From contig NC_080172.1 in NCBI RefSeq assembly GCF_950295315.1, positions 117,604,564-117,668,563 on the forward strand: a stretch of 64,000 nucleotides of DNA. The letters are read 5' to 3'. This DNA is from Erinaceus europaeus (Eukaryota; Chordata; Mammalia; Eulipotyphla; Erinaceidae). Each line of letters begins with the position of its first letter. Position 1 is the stretch's first letter. This document shows, one piece after another, positions 30,824 to 40,558 of this stretch. The notes under the pieces were generated by a model. It did no database searches, had not been told where the DNA came from, and saw only the letters and a program-made list of their open reading frames with translations. Made by a program: the position numbers and the translations under genes.

Positions 30824-31135
30824 CAGATGGCAAACTTTTTCAATAAAGGGTCAGATAATGAACATTCTTAGACATCATGGGCTATTTGATCTCTGTCCCG
30901 ATAAAGCAGAAGTTGTCACAGACACCACGCCAGTGAGCTAACTGGTTGGTGTGGACCAGCTCAGCTCCGTTTCTGGACATTGAAACTTGACTTTTCTATA
31001 TTTGTCACAGCCACGAAATATTATTCTTTGTTTGATGCCCCCCACATCCTTTAAACATATAAACACCATTCTTTTTTGGTGAATTGTACAAAAACCTTCA
31101 GCCTGGCTCTCAGACCACAGTTGGCCAACCTTCCC
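30824..31135 (+). mobile_element. Old hAT-type (Charlie-like) DNA transposon fossil
   Basis: 'GGCAAACTTTTTCAATAAAG', GGGTCAGATAATGAACATTC, GATCTCTGTCCC and the far end CCACAGTTGGCCAACCT reproduce the ends of a known mammalian hAT non-autonomous family in diverged form. No transposase frame remains. Confidence 0.65.
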
Positions 31136-31413
31136 CGCCACCCCCCCCCCCAGATTTTTGTTTCTTTCTTACCGTCTCTTGATTCCCCTCCCATTTCCCT
31201 GACTTAAGTGATTGCATTAGAAAACTTCACACCATACCAACACCAGTTAACATAAATAGAAAGGGGCTGTGGAAATAGCAACATACGACACAGAGAAGCA
31301 AGCTGGGCAGATCTAGCACAAGTGACTGGGGCAGAGTGTGTGTGTGGGAGGTTTGTCTGGGGAAGAGGGAGAGAGAGCTGCTGAGGACAAGTGGAGGTGA
31401 TACTGCTGACTTC

Positions 31414-31612
31414 CTGGGGTCAGCTGGCTGAGCACACACGTCACCAAGTACAAGGTCACAGGTTCAAGCTCCCAGTCCCCACCTGCAGGGAGAAAATGCC
31501 ACAAGCAGTGAAGCAGTGCTGCAGGTGTCTCTCTGTCTCTCATCCACTCTCAATTTCTCTCAATCTTGTCAAGTATAAGAAAAATAAAGCAAAATAAATA
31601 AATAAAAATACA
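31414..31612 (+). repeat. Family A SINE
   Basis: GGGGTCAGCTGGCTGAGCAC head, GGTTCAAGCTCCC B box, AAATAAAGC tail. Confidence 0.85.
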
Positions 31613-31669
31613 GAGCACTCCTTTGCCTGATTCAGGAAAAACAATGGAAAAGGAAAGAGAGAACATCTC

Positions 31670-31861
31670 ATTTAAAAAATATATTTAAAATTTATTATTG
31701 GATAGAGACAGAGAGAATTTGAGAGGGTAGGGGAGAGAGACAGAGCCCTGCTTCACCACTTATGAAGCTTTCCCCCTGCAGGTGGGGACCAGGGGCTCGA
31801 CCCTGGGTCCGTGAGCACCGTAATGGGTGTGCTTAGCCAGGTGTGCCACTGCCTGGCCTCT
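31670..31861 (-). repeat. Family A SINE, antisense
   Basis: GGGGCTCGACCCTGGGTCC B box complement, CACTGCCTGGCCTC head complement. About 15 bp of body deleted after CAGAG. Confidence 0.88.
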
Positions 31862-31888
31862 AAGGACATCTCCTTTGAGACACTACAT

Positions 31889-32080
31889 ATTGGCCTAGGA
31901 AGATAATTCAACCTCGTAAGGCACCAGGGTGCATGCCCAAGGTCCCAGAGGCTGCAAGTTCAATCCTCAGCACCAGCCTATGCTAGACCTGAACAGTGCT
32001 CTGGCTCTCTTTCTCAGCCCTTCTCTCTCTCTCTTTCTCTCTCTCTTATTATAAACTAACAAACTAACTTTAAAAAAGAA
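31889..32080 (+). repeat. Family C SINE
   Basis: GGAAGATAATTCAACCTCGT head, GTTCAATCCTCAGCACCAG B box block, CT-rich tail. Confidence 0.75.
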
Positions 32081-32475
32081 AGACTGCATCTCTAAGTTTT
32101 TTTTTAAAGTTGGCAAATGATCAGAATAGATAATTCTCTCACAAAGGTATACAGAGAGTCTGCAGACATAAAAATATGCGTGTCTCAGGTAGCCAGACAT
32201 CATCTTGAGGGAGGTGGCACTGACTTCACTCTGGAAGGTGCCTATCGGGCTGTGCCCAGCTGTGTGACTGGAGACTGGGTGGTACCCCAAGTGTCCCGAG
32301 TTCTAATCTAGGTGGCTGACTATTCAGGGAGAGAAAGCACTGCCTCTGATCAGCCTATGGGGTGTGAGTCAGCCTCTGCTGGGGTTTTCGAAAGTGCCTG
32401 ATGACAAGCTGAAGGCTAGTGCAGGGAGTTATCATGGCTAACAAAATACTGATCGCAATAACGGTGAGTCCAGGT
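32081..32475. other. Unrecognised intergenic sequence
   Basis: No gene or family recognised. Confidence 0.3.
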
Positions 32476-32477
32476 TG

Positions 32478-32690
32478 CTGTGTGTGAGTGTGAGTGTGTG
32501 TGTGTGTGAGTGTGTGTGTGTTTAATGTGAGTGTGTGTGAGTGTGTGAGTGTGAGTGTGTGTGTGAGTATGTGTGTGAGTGTGTGTGTGAGTGTGTGAGT
32601 GTGTGTGAGTGTGTGTGTGTGTGAGTGTGTGTGTGAGAGTGTGTGTGTGTTTAATGTGACTGAGTGAGTGTGTGTGTGTTATGGCTGTGT
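32478..32690. repeat. (GT)n/GAGT minisatellite
   Basis: GT dinucleotides interspersed with GA, giving GTGTGAGTGT-type units; a TTTAATGTGA segment occurs twice (32520, 32650). Confidence 0.9.
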
Positions 32691-32711
32691 ATATACCACC
32701 ATATTTTTTTC

Positions 32712-32933
32712 CTTTTTAAAATTTTTTAATCTTTTTTATTTATGTATTGGGTAGAGACACCAGAAATCTAGAGGGGAGGGGGAGATAGAGAGGGAGCGAG
32801 ACAGAGAGACACCTGCAGCCCCGCTTTACACTCGTGAAGCTTTCCACCTGCAGGTGGGGACCGGGGGCTTGAACCTGGGTCCTTGCTCACTGTAATACAT
32901 GCACTCAACCAGGCACACCACCACCTGGCCCTC
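32712..32933 (-). repeat. Family A SINE, antisense
   Basis: GGGGGCTTGAACCTGGGTCC B box complement, CACCACCTGGCCCTCC head complement. Confidence 0.92.
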
Positions 32934-32940
32934 CTCACAT

Positions 32941-33069
32941 TTTCTTTTTTATTTAATAATTTTTATTAGTTATTTAATAAAGATTAACAAAATTGTAAGA
33001 TAACAGGAGTACAACTCCACACAGTCCCCACACCAGAGTTTCGTGTCTCCTCCCCGCCATTGGAAGCTT
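32941..33069 (-). mobile_element. Element D, 3' part, antisense (split)
   Basis: GTACAACTCCACACAGTCCC and the tail complement AATAATTTTTATTAG; continues at 33227 after a family C SINE. Confidence 0.75.
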
Positions 33070-33083
33070 CCCTATTCTTTCAT

Positions 33084-33226
33084 TCTTTTATTTATTTATT
33101 TGTTTGTTTAACCAGAGCACTGCTCAGCTCTGGCTTATGGTGGTGTGGGGGATTGAACCTGGGACTTTGGAGCCTCAGGCAGGAGAGTCTGTTTGCAGAA
33201 CCATTATGCTATCTACCTTCTGGCCA
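33084..33226 (-). repeat. Family C SINE, antisense, in element D
   Basis: Near-repeats TTCCCTATTCTTTC (33069-33082) and TTCCCTGTTCTTTA (33228-33241) flank it as TSD. Confidence 0.85.
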
Positions 33227-33365
33227 CTTCCCTGTTCTTTATCCCTCTGGGAGTCTGGACCCGAATTCTTTATGGGGAGCAGAAGGTGGGAGTTCTGGCT
33301 TCTTTAACTGCTTCTCCACTGGACATGGGCGGTGGGAGGCAGATCCACACCCCACCTCATATCCT
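33227..33365 (-). mobile_element. Element D, middle part, antisense
   Basis: CCTCTGGGAGTCTGGACCC, GAGCAGAAGGTGGGAGTTCT and CTTCTCCACTGGACATGGGC match the complement of the D body; an older, more diverged copy. Confidence 0.75.
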
Positions 33366-33519
33366 GTGCTACTCTGACGACAGATTGGTATGACCAGCTA
33401 AACTTCTATAGCTATTGAAAGTGGTTCTCTCTGCTTGATAGCTGCTCTTGGTTTTAATAATAGACACAGTAATTGTCATAGTAGTAAAAATAAAAACAGC
33501 AGTAAAATTTTTTATAAAC

Positions 33520-33728
33520 TTAATTTTTAAAATCTTATTTATTTTTATTGTACTGGATAGAAACAGAGAGAAATTGAGATGATGGAGAGGAAGTGAGAGA
33601 GAGAGAGAGAGGTGTGTGCAGCACTGCTTCACCACTTGTGAAGCTTCCCTCCCCCCGAAGCAGGCCTTGAACCTGGGTTTTTGTGCATGGCAGCCTGTGT
33701 GCTCTATAAACGCACCGCCACCCAGCTC
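33520..33728 (-). repeat. Family A SINE, antisense
   Basis: CTTGAACCTGGGTTTTTGTG B box complement and CGCCACCCAGCTCC head complement. Confidence 0.88.
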
Positions 33729-33879
33729 CGATGGCAAAGTTAATGAGGCATTCATCTATGTCAGGAGTTGTGCTAAACACACGAGAGACCAGAAACGCCT
33801 CCCAGGTAAGGACTCTGTGCTCTCCACTTCCACTTTTCAGATAAGTAAATCAAAGACCCGAGAAAGTGAGTATGATTCA

Positions 33880-34016
33880 GGAGCCGGGTAGTGGTGCAGC
33901 TGGCTAAGCGCATGTGTTGTAGTGTGCAAGGGCCTGGGTTCAAGGCTCTGGTTCCCACCTGCAGGGGGAGAGCTTCACGAGCTGTGAAACAGGGCTGCAG
34001 GTGTCTCTCTGTCTGT
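33880..34016 (+). repeat. Family A SINE, 5' two-thirds
   Basis: GGAGCCGGGTAGTGGTGCAG head, GGGTTCAAGG B box. The 3' end is replaced by an antisense family B SINE; tail-like sequence ATCTTTTTAAAAAAG reappears at 34401. Confidence 0.85.
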
Positions 34017-34396
34017 TTTTTTTTTTTTTTTTTGCCTCCAGGGTTATCTCTGGGGCTCAGTGCCTGCCTACAAGTTCACTGCTCCTGGAGGCCATTTTTT
34101 CCCTTTTGTGGCCCTGTTGCAGTTATTATTATTGTTGCTGTTATTGTTGTTGTTGGTTTTGCTATCATTGCTGTTGGATAGGACAAAGAGAAATAGAGAG
34201 AGGAGGGGAAGGCAGAGAGGAGGAAAGAAAGACAGACACCTGCAGACCTGCTTCACCGCCTGTGAAGCGACTCCCCTGCAGGTGGGGAGCTGGGGGCTCA
34301 AACATGGATCTTTACTGCAGTCCTTGTGCTTTGCCCCACCTGCACTTAACCCGCTGCGCTACCATAAAAATATCTTTTTATGCGCCCGACTCCCAT
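34017..34396 (-). repeat. Family B SINE, long form, antisense
   Basis: T18 run, module H (34034-34100), (TTG)n linker, body and head complement CGCCCGACTCCC. A ~22-bp block copied from the downstream flank lies inside the head. Confidence 0.9.
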
Positions 34397-34509
34397 AAAA
34401 ATATCTTTTTAAAAAAGAAGAAGTTGAGAAAGTTTCCCAAAGTGACAAATCAGCAAGAATCCGATTAAGTCGGGGGCTGTAGCAGGAGGGGCCTGTGTAG
34501 AGTGTGAAC

Positions 34510-34690
34510 CAGCTGTATCCTCTGCATCATGGGCGGGGCGTGGGCTTGGTGGTCAGATAGGCCTCGGCCTTCACCACGAGACAAGTGTCTCAGTTTCCCT
34601 GCTTAGAACACAAGCACAGTGACAGTCACTCCACAGGGTCATTATTGGGACTCAATTAAGGGCATACTTGGGCAGCACCTGCATGGATAG
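34510..34690 (+). repeat. MIR
   Basis: GTGTCTCAGTTTCCCTGC and GGGTCATTATTGGGACTCAA fit the MIR 3' half. Confidence 0.7.
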
Positions 34691-34749
34691 CTCTTCGCTG
34701 CATCCATCCTGAGCAGAGGACTCGCTAGCAAGCCGGGATCCGTGTGGAA

Positions 34750-35020
34750 TGTCCCATCGTTGTCTCTTTGAAGACCTAGTTCAAGGCCACTACCTCCAGG
34801 AAGCCTCCCTGGATTCCCGAAAGTCTCTCTGTCCTTGCCTTTACTTTCAAATTCCCCAGGACTTTGTCTTTGGGGACAAGATCCCATCCTCCCAGCCCTG
34901 TGCCCGCAGTCATGAATGCCTTTGATCTCCCAGAGTTCTCTGTGCCTTTGACCTCCCTGGCCCCAGACACACAGAGAGCAATCACGTTCCTGTCACTGAA
35001 AGTTTTCAGGTTCCCTTCAC
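34750..35020 (+). mobile_element. LINE-2 3' fragment
   Basis: GAAGACCTAGTTCAAGGCCA and CTCCAGGAAGCCTCCCTGG match the L2 3' consensus. The overlapping frames (34776-35216 minus, 34864-35256 plus) are not genes. Confidence 0.6.
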
Positions 35021-35285
35021 TGCAGGGCAGGGGCCCAGTGGGGAGAAGACAGCACAGCAGCAGCAGCGCCACCACCACCACCACCCTGCCGCAGGCCTCA
35101 CGGAGGGTATGGCGGTGGGGCGACCTGAGTGGGTCTCCTGTTTTTTCTTGGCAGGGGGAGTGCATGTGGGCACCTACCTCTTGCTGGGAAGTGGACTGGA
35201 GAGAGGGCTTATGCACAGGGTCTCATCTGAGCTCCTCAGGAGTGGCTCTTAGATGACATATGACACTTTAAAAAAAAATTAGGGT
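35021..35285. other. Unrecognised, with a short (CAC)n tract
   Basis: CAG and CAC repeats at 35055-35085. Nothing else. Confidence 0.35.
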
Positions 35286-35286
35286 T

Positions 35287-35583
35287 GGGGGTCTGGCTGT
35301 AGCGCAGCGGGTTAAGCGCAGGTGGCGCAAAGCTCAAGGACCGGCATAAGGATACTGGTTCGAGCCCCTGGCTCCCCACCTGCAGGAGAGCCATTTCACA
35401 AGCAGTGAAGCAGGTGTCTGTCTCTTTTTCCCCTTGTCTGTCTTCCCCTCCTCTCTCCATTTCTCTCTGTCCTATCCAATAACGGTGATGGTCACAAGGG
35501 CAACAAAAGGGAAAAAATGGCCTCCAGGAGCAGTGGATTTGTAGTGCAGGCACCAAGCTCCAGAGATAACCCTGTAGGTAAAA
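35287..35583 (+). repeat. Family B SINE, long form
   Basis: Head GGGGTCTGGCTGTAGCGCAG, module H at 35518-35577 with near-perfect GCCTCCAGGAGCAGTGG start. Confidence 0.93.
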
Positions 35584-35585
35584 AA

Positions 35586-35613
35586 TATGTGTGTGTCTGT
35601 GTGTGTGTGTGTA
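35586..35613. repeat. (GT)n microsatellite
   Basis: Short GT run in the SINE tail. Confidence 0.85.
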
Positions 35614-35620
35614 GGGTTAA

Positions 35621-35785
35621 TGAAAGCTGGGTGGTGGTGCACCTGGTTGAGCGCACGAGTTACAGTGCACAAGGACCCAGGTTCAAACCCCTGGTCCCTA
35701 CCGGCAGCGTAAAAACTTCGTGAGGGATGAAGCAGTGCTACAGGTGTCTATCTGTCTCTCTCCTTCTCTATCCCCCAAGGTTGCA
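35621..35785 (+). repeat. Family A SINE
   Basis: AGCTGGGTGGTGGTGCACCT head, AGGTTCAAACCCC B box. Confidence 0.88.
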
Positions 35786-35977
35786 GATGTGGGCTGAATT
35801 TATATCTGTAACTATCTATAAATATATTTTAAAGGAAATGGTGGATATTTTGGGAAACCAATATCTAACCCCTTTATTCTTCTACAAAGAGTCCACTCAG
35901 TAAAGTAATGGAAAAAACAATACAGCTTCAGTGACTTTATAAACTAAATTCCTGGTAGGGAAACAGAGCAAGAAGCA

Positions 35978-36105
35978 TTTGAGGGCTAAGGAGATAGCAC
36001 AATGGTTTAAGTAACAGACTTCTGAGTCTGAGGCTCAGAAACTCTAGGTTCAATCCTCAGCATTAATCCATAGTCAGAGTTAAGCAGTGCAGCAGTTTAA
36101 AAAAA
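35978..36105 (+). repeat. Family C SINE
   Basis: GGAGATAGCACAATGGTTTA head, GGTTCAATCCTCAGC B box. Confidence 0.85.
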
Positions 36106-36113
36106 AACCTGAT

Positions 36114-36312
36114 GGGCTGGGTGGTGGCGCACCTGATTGAGCGCACATGTTACAATGTGCAAGGACCCAGGTTCGAGCCCCTGGTCCCCACCTGCAAGTG
36201 GCGAAGCAGGGCTGCAGGTGTCTCTCTGTCTCTCTCTCCCTCTATCTCACCCTTCCCTCTCGATTTCTGACTGTCTCTATCTGATAAAGATACTTTTAAA
36301 AGAATCAGGCAT
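36114..36312 (+). repeat. Family A SINE
   Basis: GGGCTGGGTGGTGGCGCACC head, AGGTTCGAGCCCC B box. 14-18 bp of the body (after CACCTGCA) are missing. Confidence 0.9.
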
Positions 36313-36410
36313 TAAAAAAAAAATAAAATATAAAAAATTAGGATTAAAATAGACATAACACAAAACTTGGTAAGTACACAGTTCAGTGCTACTTAAAGAT
36401 TTTTGTTTAG

Positions 36411-36566
36411 GAGGCTGAGTAGTAGCACAGTGGGTTAAGCGCACGTGACGTGAAGCTCAAGGATCAATGTAAGGATCCCGGATCGAGCCCCCGGCTCGCC
36501 ACCCGCAGGGGGATCGCTTCACAAGTGGTGAAGCAGGTCTGCAGGTGTCTGTCTTTATCTCCCCCC
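36411..36566 (+). repeat. Family B SINE, 5' part (split by Vingi)
   Basis: GGAGGCTGAGTAGTAGCACA head, GGATCGAGCCCC B box. Ends with ATCTCCCCCC, the TSD of the inserted Vingi element. Confidence 0.92.
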
Positions 36567-37154
36567 ATGTCCACTTGGTCGATTCCAAATTATATTCCTC
36601 CATGAGGATAATTTCTGGAACCATCCGTTCCACCCCGGTTCCATGGCTGCCAGTTCTTAGCAACATCGCCCCGCCAGATATTCGTCGGGATGCGGCATCA
36701 TCTAAGTTCATTTCCCACGTCTACGCTCGACCGGACCTGCCAATATACGCGGATATCTTCGCCCACCCTGTCCAACGCTTGACGTCTCGTCACCCGATCT
36801 GGTCCCCTACGCCTACACTGAACTTCTCTGTTCCAGACTCTTGGAAACAGAGTTGGCAGTCAGCTGAGGTAAAGAACAAACACCTCATCACAGACCCCTG
36901 CAAGCGTCCACCCGGCTTTGACCTAGCACGTTATGATCGGGTCCTCCTCAATCGCTATCGAACAGGCCATGGCCGGTGCGCCGCTATGTTCCATCGCTGG
37001 GGAGCCAGAGACGACCCGAACTGCCCCTGCGGCTCCAGACAGACTATGACCCACATAGTCAACGACTGCCACCTCTCCAGATTCAAAGGTCTCGAAACTT
37101 GACATCAGGCTCAACCTGACGCTGTTGACTGGCTACGGAAGAAGGGCAAACACT
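36567..37154 (+). pseudogene. Vingi ORF C-terminus (post-RT region)
   Basis: The frame reads LVDSKLYSSMRIISGTIRST, then PWLPVLSNIAPPDIRRDAA, PGFDLARYDRVLLNRYRTGH and a cysteine/histidine motif CPCGSRQTMTHIVNDC (C-x-C...H-x4-C), typical of the end of Ingi/Vingi- and Jockey-like ORFs. A TGA at 37100-37102 interrupts it 17 codons before the natural TAG (37152-37154), which follows AVDWLRKKGKH. A single nonsense change over ~190 codons suggests limited age. An apparent ATG start at 36545 lies in the SINE and is accidental. Assignment to Vingi rather than a related clade rests on memory of the family and of its presence in hedgehogs. Confidence 0.8.
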
Positions 37155-37163
37155 AGAAGAAGA
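36567..37163 (+). mobile_element. Vingi-type non-LTR retrotransposon, 3' fragment
   Basis: A 597-bp insertion flanked by ATCTCCCCCC at 36557-36566 and 37164-37173. It encodes the C-terminal part of a non-LTR polyprotein. Its short GAAGAAGAA 3' end lacks a poly-A tail. The copy is heavily 5'-truncated: endonuclease and RT core are absent. Confidence 0.85.
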
Positions 37164-37173
37164 ATCTCCCCCC

Positions 37174-37328
37174 CCCCCCGTCTTCCCCTTCTCTCTACAT
37201 TTCTCTCTGTCCTATCCAACAACAATAGCAGCAATAACAACAATAAAAAAAGCAACAAAATAGGAAAAATGTCCTCCAGGAGCAGTGGATTTGTAGTGTA
37301 GGCACTGAGCCCCAGCGAAGGAAAAAAA
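37174..37328 (+). repeat. Family B SINE, 3' part with module H
   Basis: Continues from 36566: CTATCCAACAACAATAGC linker and module H (37273-37316). Confidence 0.9.
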
Positions 37329-37330
37329 AA

Positions 37331-37530
37331 ATTGTTATCTTTATTCATTGGCTAGAGACAGCCAGACAATCAAGAGGGAAGGGGGAGATAGAAAGAGACA
37401 GACAGACACTGGCAGCCCTGCTTCACCACTTGCAAAGCGTCCCCTCTGCAGGTTGGTGCCAGGAGCCTGATTCTGGGTCCTTGAGGATTGTAACATGTGC
37501 ACTCAGCCAGGTGCGCCTCCACCCGGCCCC
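37331..37530 (-). repeat. Family A SINE, antisense
   Basis: CCTGATTCTGGGTCC in place of the B box complement, CCACCCGGCCCC head complement. Confidence 0.88.
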
Positions 37531-37639
37531 TGTTCAGTGCTATTTAATTGTTGTGCTATTCACTTCCAATCCCCCCCCCATCATTCCAAACTGAAATCCT
37601 GTAGCCATTAAAAGAGAATTCCCTGTCACACACACACAC

Positions 37640-38235
37640 ACACACCCCCAAACACGGCGCCTCTGGTCTGTTTAACGTTCTGTCTCCATGGATTTGTCTA
37701 TTCTAAGCAGCTTATATAAGTGAGCTCACACAAAGTTTATCCTTTCGGAGTCTGGTTTATTTCCCTGAGCATAATATCTTCTAGGCTCATTCATGTTGTC
37801 GCGTGAGTCAGAACTTCCTTCCTCTTTAAGGCTGAGTAGTATTTTATTATGTGGTTAGGCCACGTGGTGTCTTTTTTCCCTTTATATACATTCGATAGAT
37901 GGAGGCTGGGGTTGTCACCACCTTTAGGTAACTGTGAGTAGAGCTATTCACACAAATGTACAAGCACAGGGTTTTCAATTCTTGGATGTGCGCTGAGGAG
38001 TGGACTTTCCGGCAAGTGTGTGTTTAGCGTCTGAAACCACTGCCAGGCTGTTTTCCACAGTGAAGGTGCCATCTCGCCTCTCACCGGCAGTGCATGGCGT
38101 GTCTGGTTTCTTTGCGTCCTCTCCATCCGGCTCCTGTTCGTTCCTCTCTCCTGTCAATAGCTCTCCTTGCGGGTGTGAGGTGGTGCTGCACGTGCACGCC
38201 CTCACCGTCACCTCCAGGGTATTTCTCATACATAG
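37640..38235 (-). mobile_element. Old LINE-1, antisense
   Basis: TTCATGTTGTCGCGTGAGTC, AGGCTGAGTAGTATTTTATT, AGGCTGGGGTTGTCACCACC and CTGTTTTCCACAGTGAAGGT are L1 3' landmarks (complement) in order. Confidence 0.7.
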
Positions 38236-38261
38236 TTCTGTTTTATTTTATTTCCCCCCTT

Positions 38262-38492
38262 TAAAAATTTTTTATTATTTTTATTTATTTATTTATTTAT
38301 TTATTGGATAGAGGACAGCCAGAAACCAAGAGGGAAGGGGGAGATAGAGAGGAAGACAGACAGAGAGACACCTGCAGCCCTGCTTCACCACTCACAAAGC
38401 TTTCCCCCTGCAGGTGGGGACTGGAGGCTTGAACCTGGGTCCTTGTGCCCTGTAAATGTGTGCCCAACCTGGGGCACCACCCCCTGGCCCCT
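38262..38492 (-). repeat. Family A SINE, antisense
   Basis: (TTTA)n tail at 38278-38305, GGCTTGAACCTGGGTCC B box complement. Confidence 0.9.
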
Positions 38493-38503
38493 CCTCCCCT
38501 TCT

Positions 38504-38642
38504 TTTATTTGAGAGGGGAGGGGGGAGCTGGAGAGAGAAAGGCTGTGAAGCGACCCCCCTACAGGTGTAGAGTGGAGACTCGAACCTGGGTCTTTGCACA
38601 TGGCTGTATGTGCTTAGCCCAGTGCGCCACCGCCCAGCCCAC
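38504..38642 (-). repeat. Family A-like SINE, antisense, shortened
   Basis: GACTCGAACCTGGGTCTTTG B box complement, CACCGCCCAGCCC head complement; most of the CT body is missing. Confidence 0.75.
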
Positions 38643-38644
38643 AG

Positions 38645-38727
38645 CCCCACTTGACAGTGGGGAAATCGCGGCAGAGTTCAGTGACTTAAGGTCACGCACT
38701 TGGCTTTGCTTTCTCTAAGCACCGTAT
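38645..38727 (-). repeat. MIR fragment, antisense
   Basis: GTGACTTAAGGTCACGCAC is the MIR core complement. Related sequence continues at 39503-39590 beyond element D. Confidence 0.55.
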
Positions 38728-38741
38728 AGAAGTGAGGTCAT

Positions 38742-39488
38742 CCAACACAACGATGGCCACCTCAACATGCTTCAGCTCAGACTGTGTCCAGAGACTTCAC
38801 GTGTGGAATGACAACCCTTCAGCTTCATTACTCGGGTGAGACCTTTCCTTTTATAGTACACTCTAATTCCATCTCAGGTGGCTCACTTTCTAACAAAGTC
38901 CCAAAACCTAGATATACACCAGTTTCTGTGAGAGAGCATATGTTCACATGTATCCATAGACTACTGCAAAATACATACCTGAAAGCAGAAGTACACTAGA
39001 GTTTGCAGTGAATACCCCCCTAACACTTCCTCTCCACTATTCCAAGCTTTGGGTCCATGATTGCTCAACAATTTGTTTGGCTTCGTATGTTAACTCTCTT
39101 TTCAGTCACCAGGTTCCAGATGCCATCAGGATGCCGGCCAGACTTCCCTGGACTGAAGACCCCACCAATGTTTCCTGGAGCTCAGCTTCCCCAGAGACCC
39201 ACCCCTCTAGGGAAAGAGAGAGGCAGACTGGGAATATGTATTGACCAGTCAACACCCATGTTCAGCGGGGAAGCAATTACAGAAGCCAGACCTTCCACCT
39301 TCTGCAACCCACAAGACCCTGGGTCCATGCTCCCAGAGGGATAGAGAATGGGAAAGCTATCGGGGGAGGGGGTGGGATATGGAGATTGGGTGGTGGGAAT
39401 TGTGTGGAGTTGTACCCCTCCTACCCTATGGTTTTGTTAATTAATCCTTTCTTAAATAGAAAAGAAAAAAAGTGAAAAAAAAAAAAAA
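38742..39488 (+). mobile_element. Element D, longest copy, 14-bp TSD
   Basis: Perfect direct repeats AGAAGTGAGGTCAT at 38728-38741 and 39489-39502 define a 747-bp insertion ending in an A15 tail. The last ~480 bp match the copies at 20451 and 2385-2780; the first ~250 bp are seen only here. No frame is conserved between copies. Retroposition with L1 machinery is inferred from the tail and TSD. Confidence 0.88.
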
Positions 39489-39672
39489 AGAAGTGAGGTC
39501 ATAGGAGTCTGTCCATGTGATTTGAATCCGGATTCTGGCTACAGGGTCAGTGTCTTCACCACCCCACTTCCAGCACCTGAATTCCTTCTGGGTAGGGATT
39601 GTGCCTTCCTGTCCTTTCGTGGACACCAAGAAGGAAGCAGTCTCTACCATCAATAGCTAGATTTTGAGGGAA

Positions 39673-39676
39673 CTTT

Positions 39677-39732
<56 letters not shown>

Positions 39733-39735
39733 TTA
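39673..39735. repeat. (TTTC)n microsatellite
   Basis: About 15 uninterrupted units. Confidence 0.95.
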
Positions 39736-39922
39736 GGCTGGGCAGGCTGAGGTCTGAAGAGAGGGAGCTCACACTGAGTGAACAGCAGGGCAGACACAGA
39801 TGGCATGGGCCCTGTGCCTTGTCCCGGGTGCCAGGATCTCTCTGAATGCCCCTCTGGGGATGACAGAGGTATCAGAGCTGAGAGAGATGGAGTTGACTTT
39901 GGAGGTGGAAGCTTGATCCCAT

Positions 39923-40177
39923 CTTTTTTTTTTTTTAATTTCCTTTTGTTGCCCTTGTTTTACTGTTGTCATCGTTGTTGGATAGGACAGAGAGAAATGG
40001 AGAGAGGAAGGGAAGACAGAGAGGGGAGAGAAAGACAGACACCTGCAGACCTGCTTCACCGCCTGTGAAGCGACTCCCTTGCAGGTGGGGAGCCGGGGGC
40101 TCGAACCAGGATTCTTACGCCGGTCCTTGCGCTTTGCGCCACGTGCACTTAACACGCTGCTCCACCGCCCGAGTCCC
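39923..40177 (-). repeat. Family B SINE, antisense
   Basis: T12 tail. TSD-like repeats TTG(A/G)TCCC(A/G)TC flank it near 39912 and 40180. Confidence 0.92.
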
Positions 40178-40500
40178 CCTTGGTCCCGTCTTTATTACTG
40201 CTTGTGTCACGGTCTCTGGACTTTCTCCCCAGCCCAGTGAGTGAAGTGATGCCCATTTCAGGAGTGTCATGAGCCCAACGCAAGAGAGAGTGCTGGGAGC
40301 AGAGACACATGGTGGGCACTTGGCCAGCTGCTTCCTTGCCACTAAAACTATCTGTTCCCTGTTCCCCACACGTCTCCCGCCTCTCCTGCCCATGTACCCA
40401 CTGCAAAGCTGTGCTCTAATCACATCAGTGCCTGCGGCCAGAACCTTCCTGTGGTCAGGGTGACTTTGTGTAGCAGTGAACGTTGCCCAGAGTTAAAATA
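40178..40500. other. Unrecognised intergenic sequence
   Basis: No gene supported; the 102-aa minus frame has no domain. Confidence 0.3.
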
Positions 40501-40519
40501 GTTTTCCCATTATCTTTAA

Positions 40520-40523
<4 letters not shown>

Positions 40524-40554
<31 letters not shown>
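40524..40554. repeat. (AG)n microsatellite
   Basis: Fourteen or more AG units preceding a SINE head. Confidence 0.95.

Positions 40555-40558
<4 letters not shown>

Noticed and set aside
34776..35256. 146-aa minus and 130-aa plus frames
   Set aside because: Overlie an L2 fragment and a CAC repeat; nothing recognisable.
36567..37163. BovB/RTE or ordinary L1 as the source of the 36.5-kb frame
   Set aside because: The C-terminal pattern (APPDIRR, CPCG...H-x4-C) is not that of BovB or L1; Ingi/Vingi-like fits better.
38742..39488. Element D as a solo LTR
   Set aside because: Ends in an A tail next to a 14-bp TSD and lacks TG...CA termini, so it is a retroposon.
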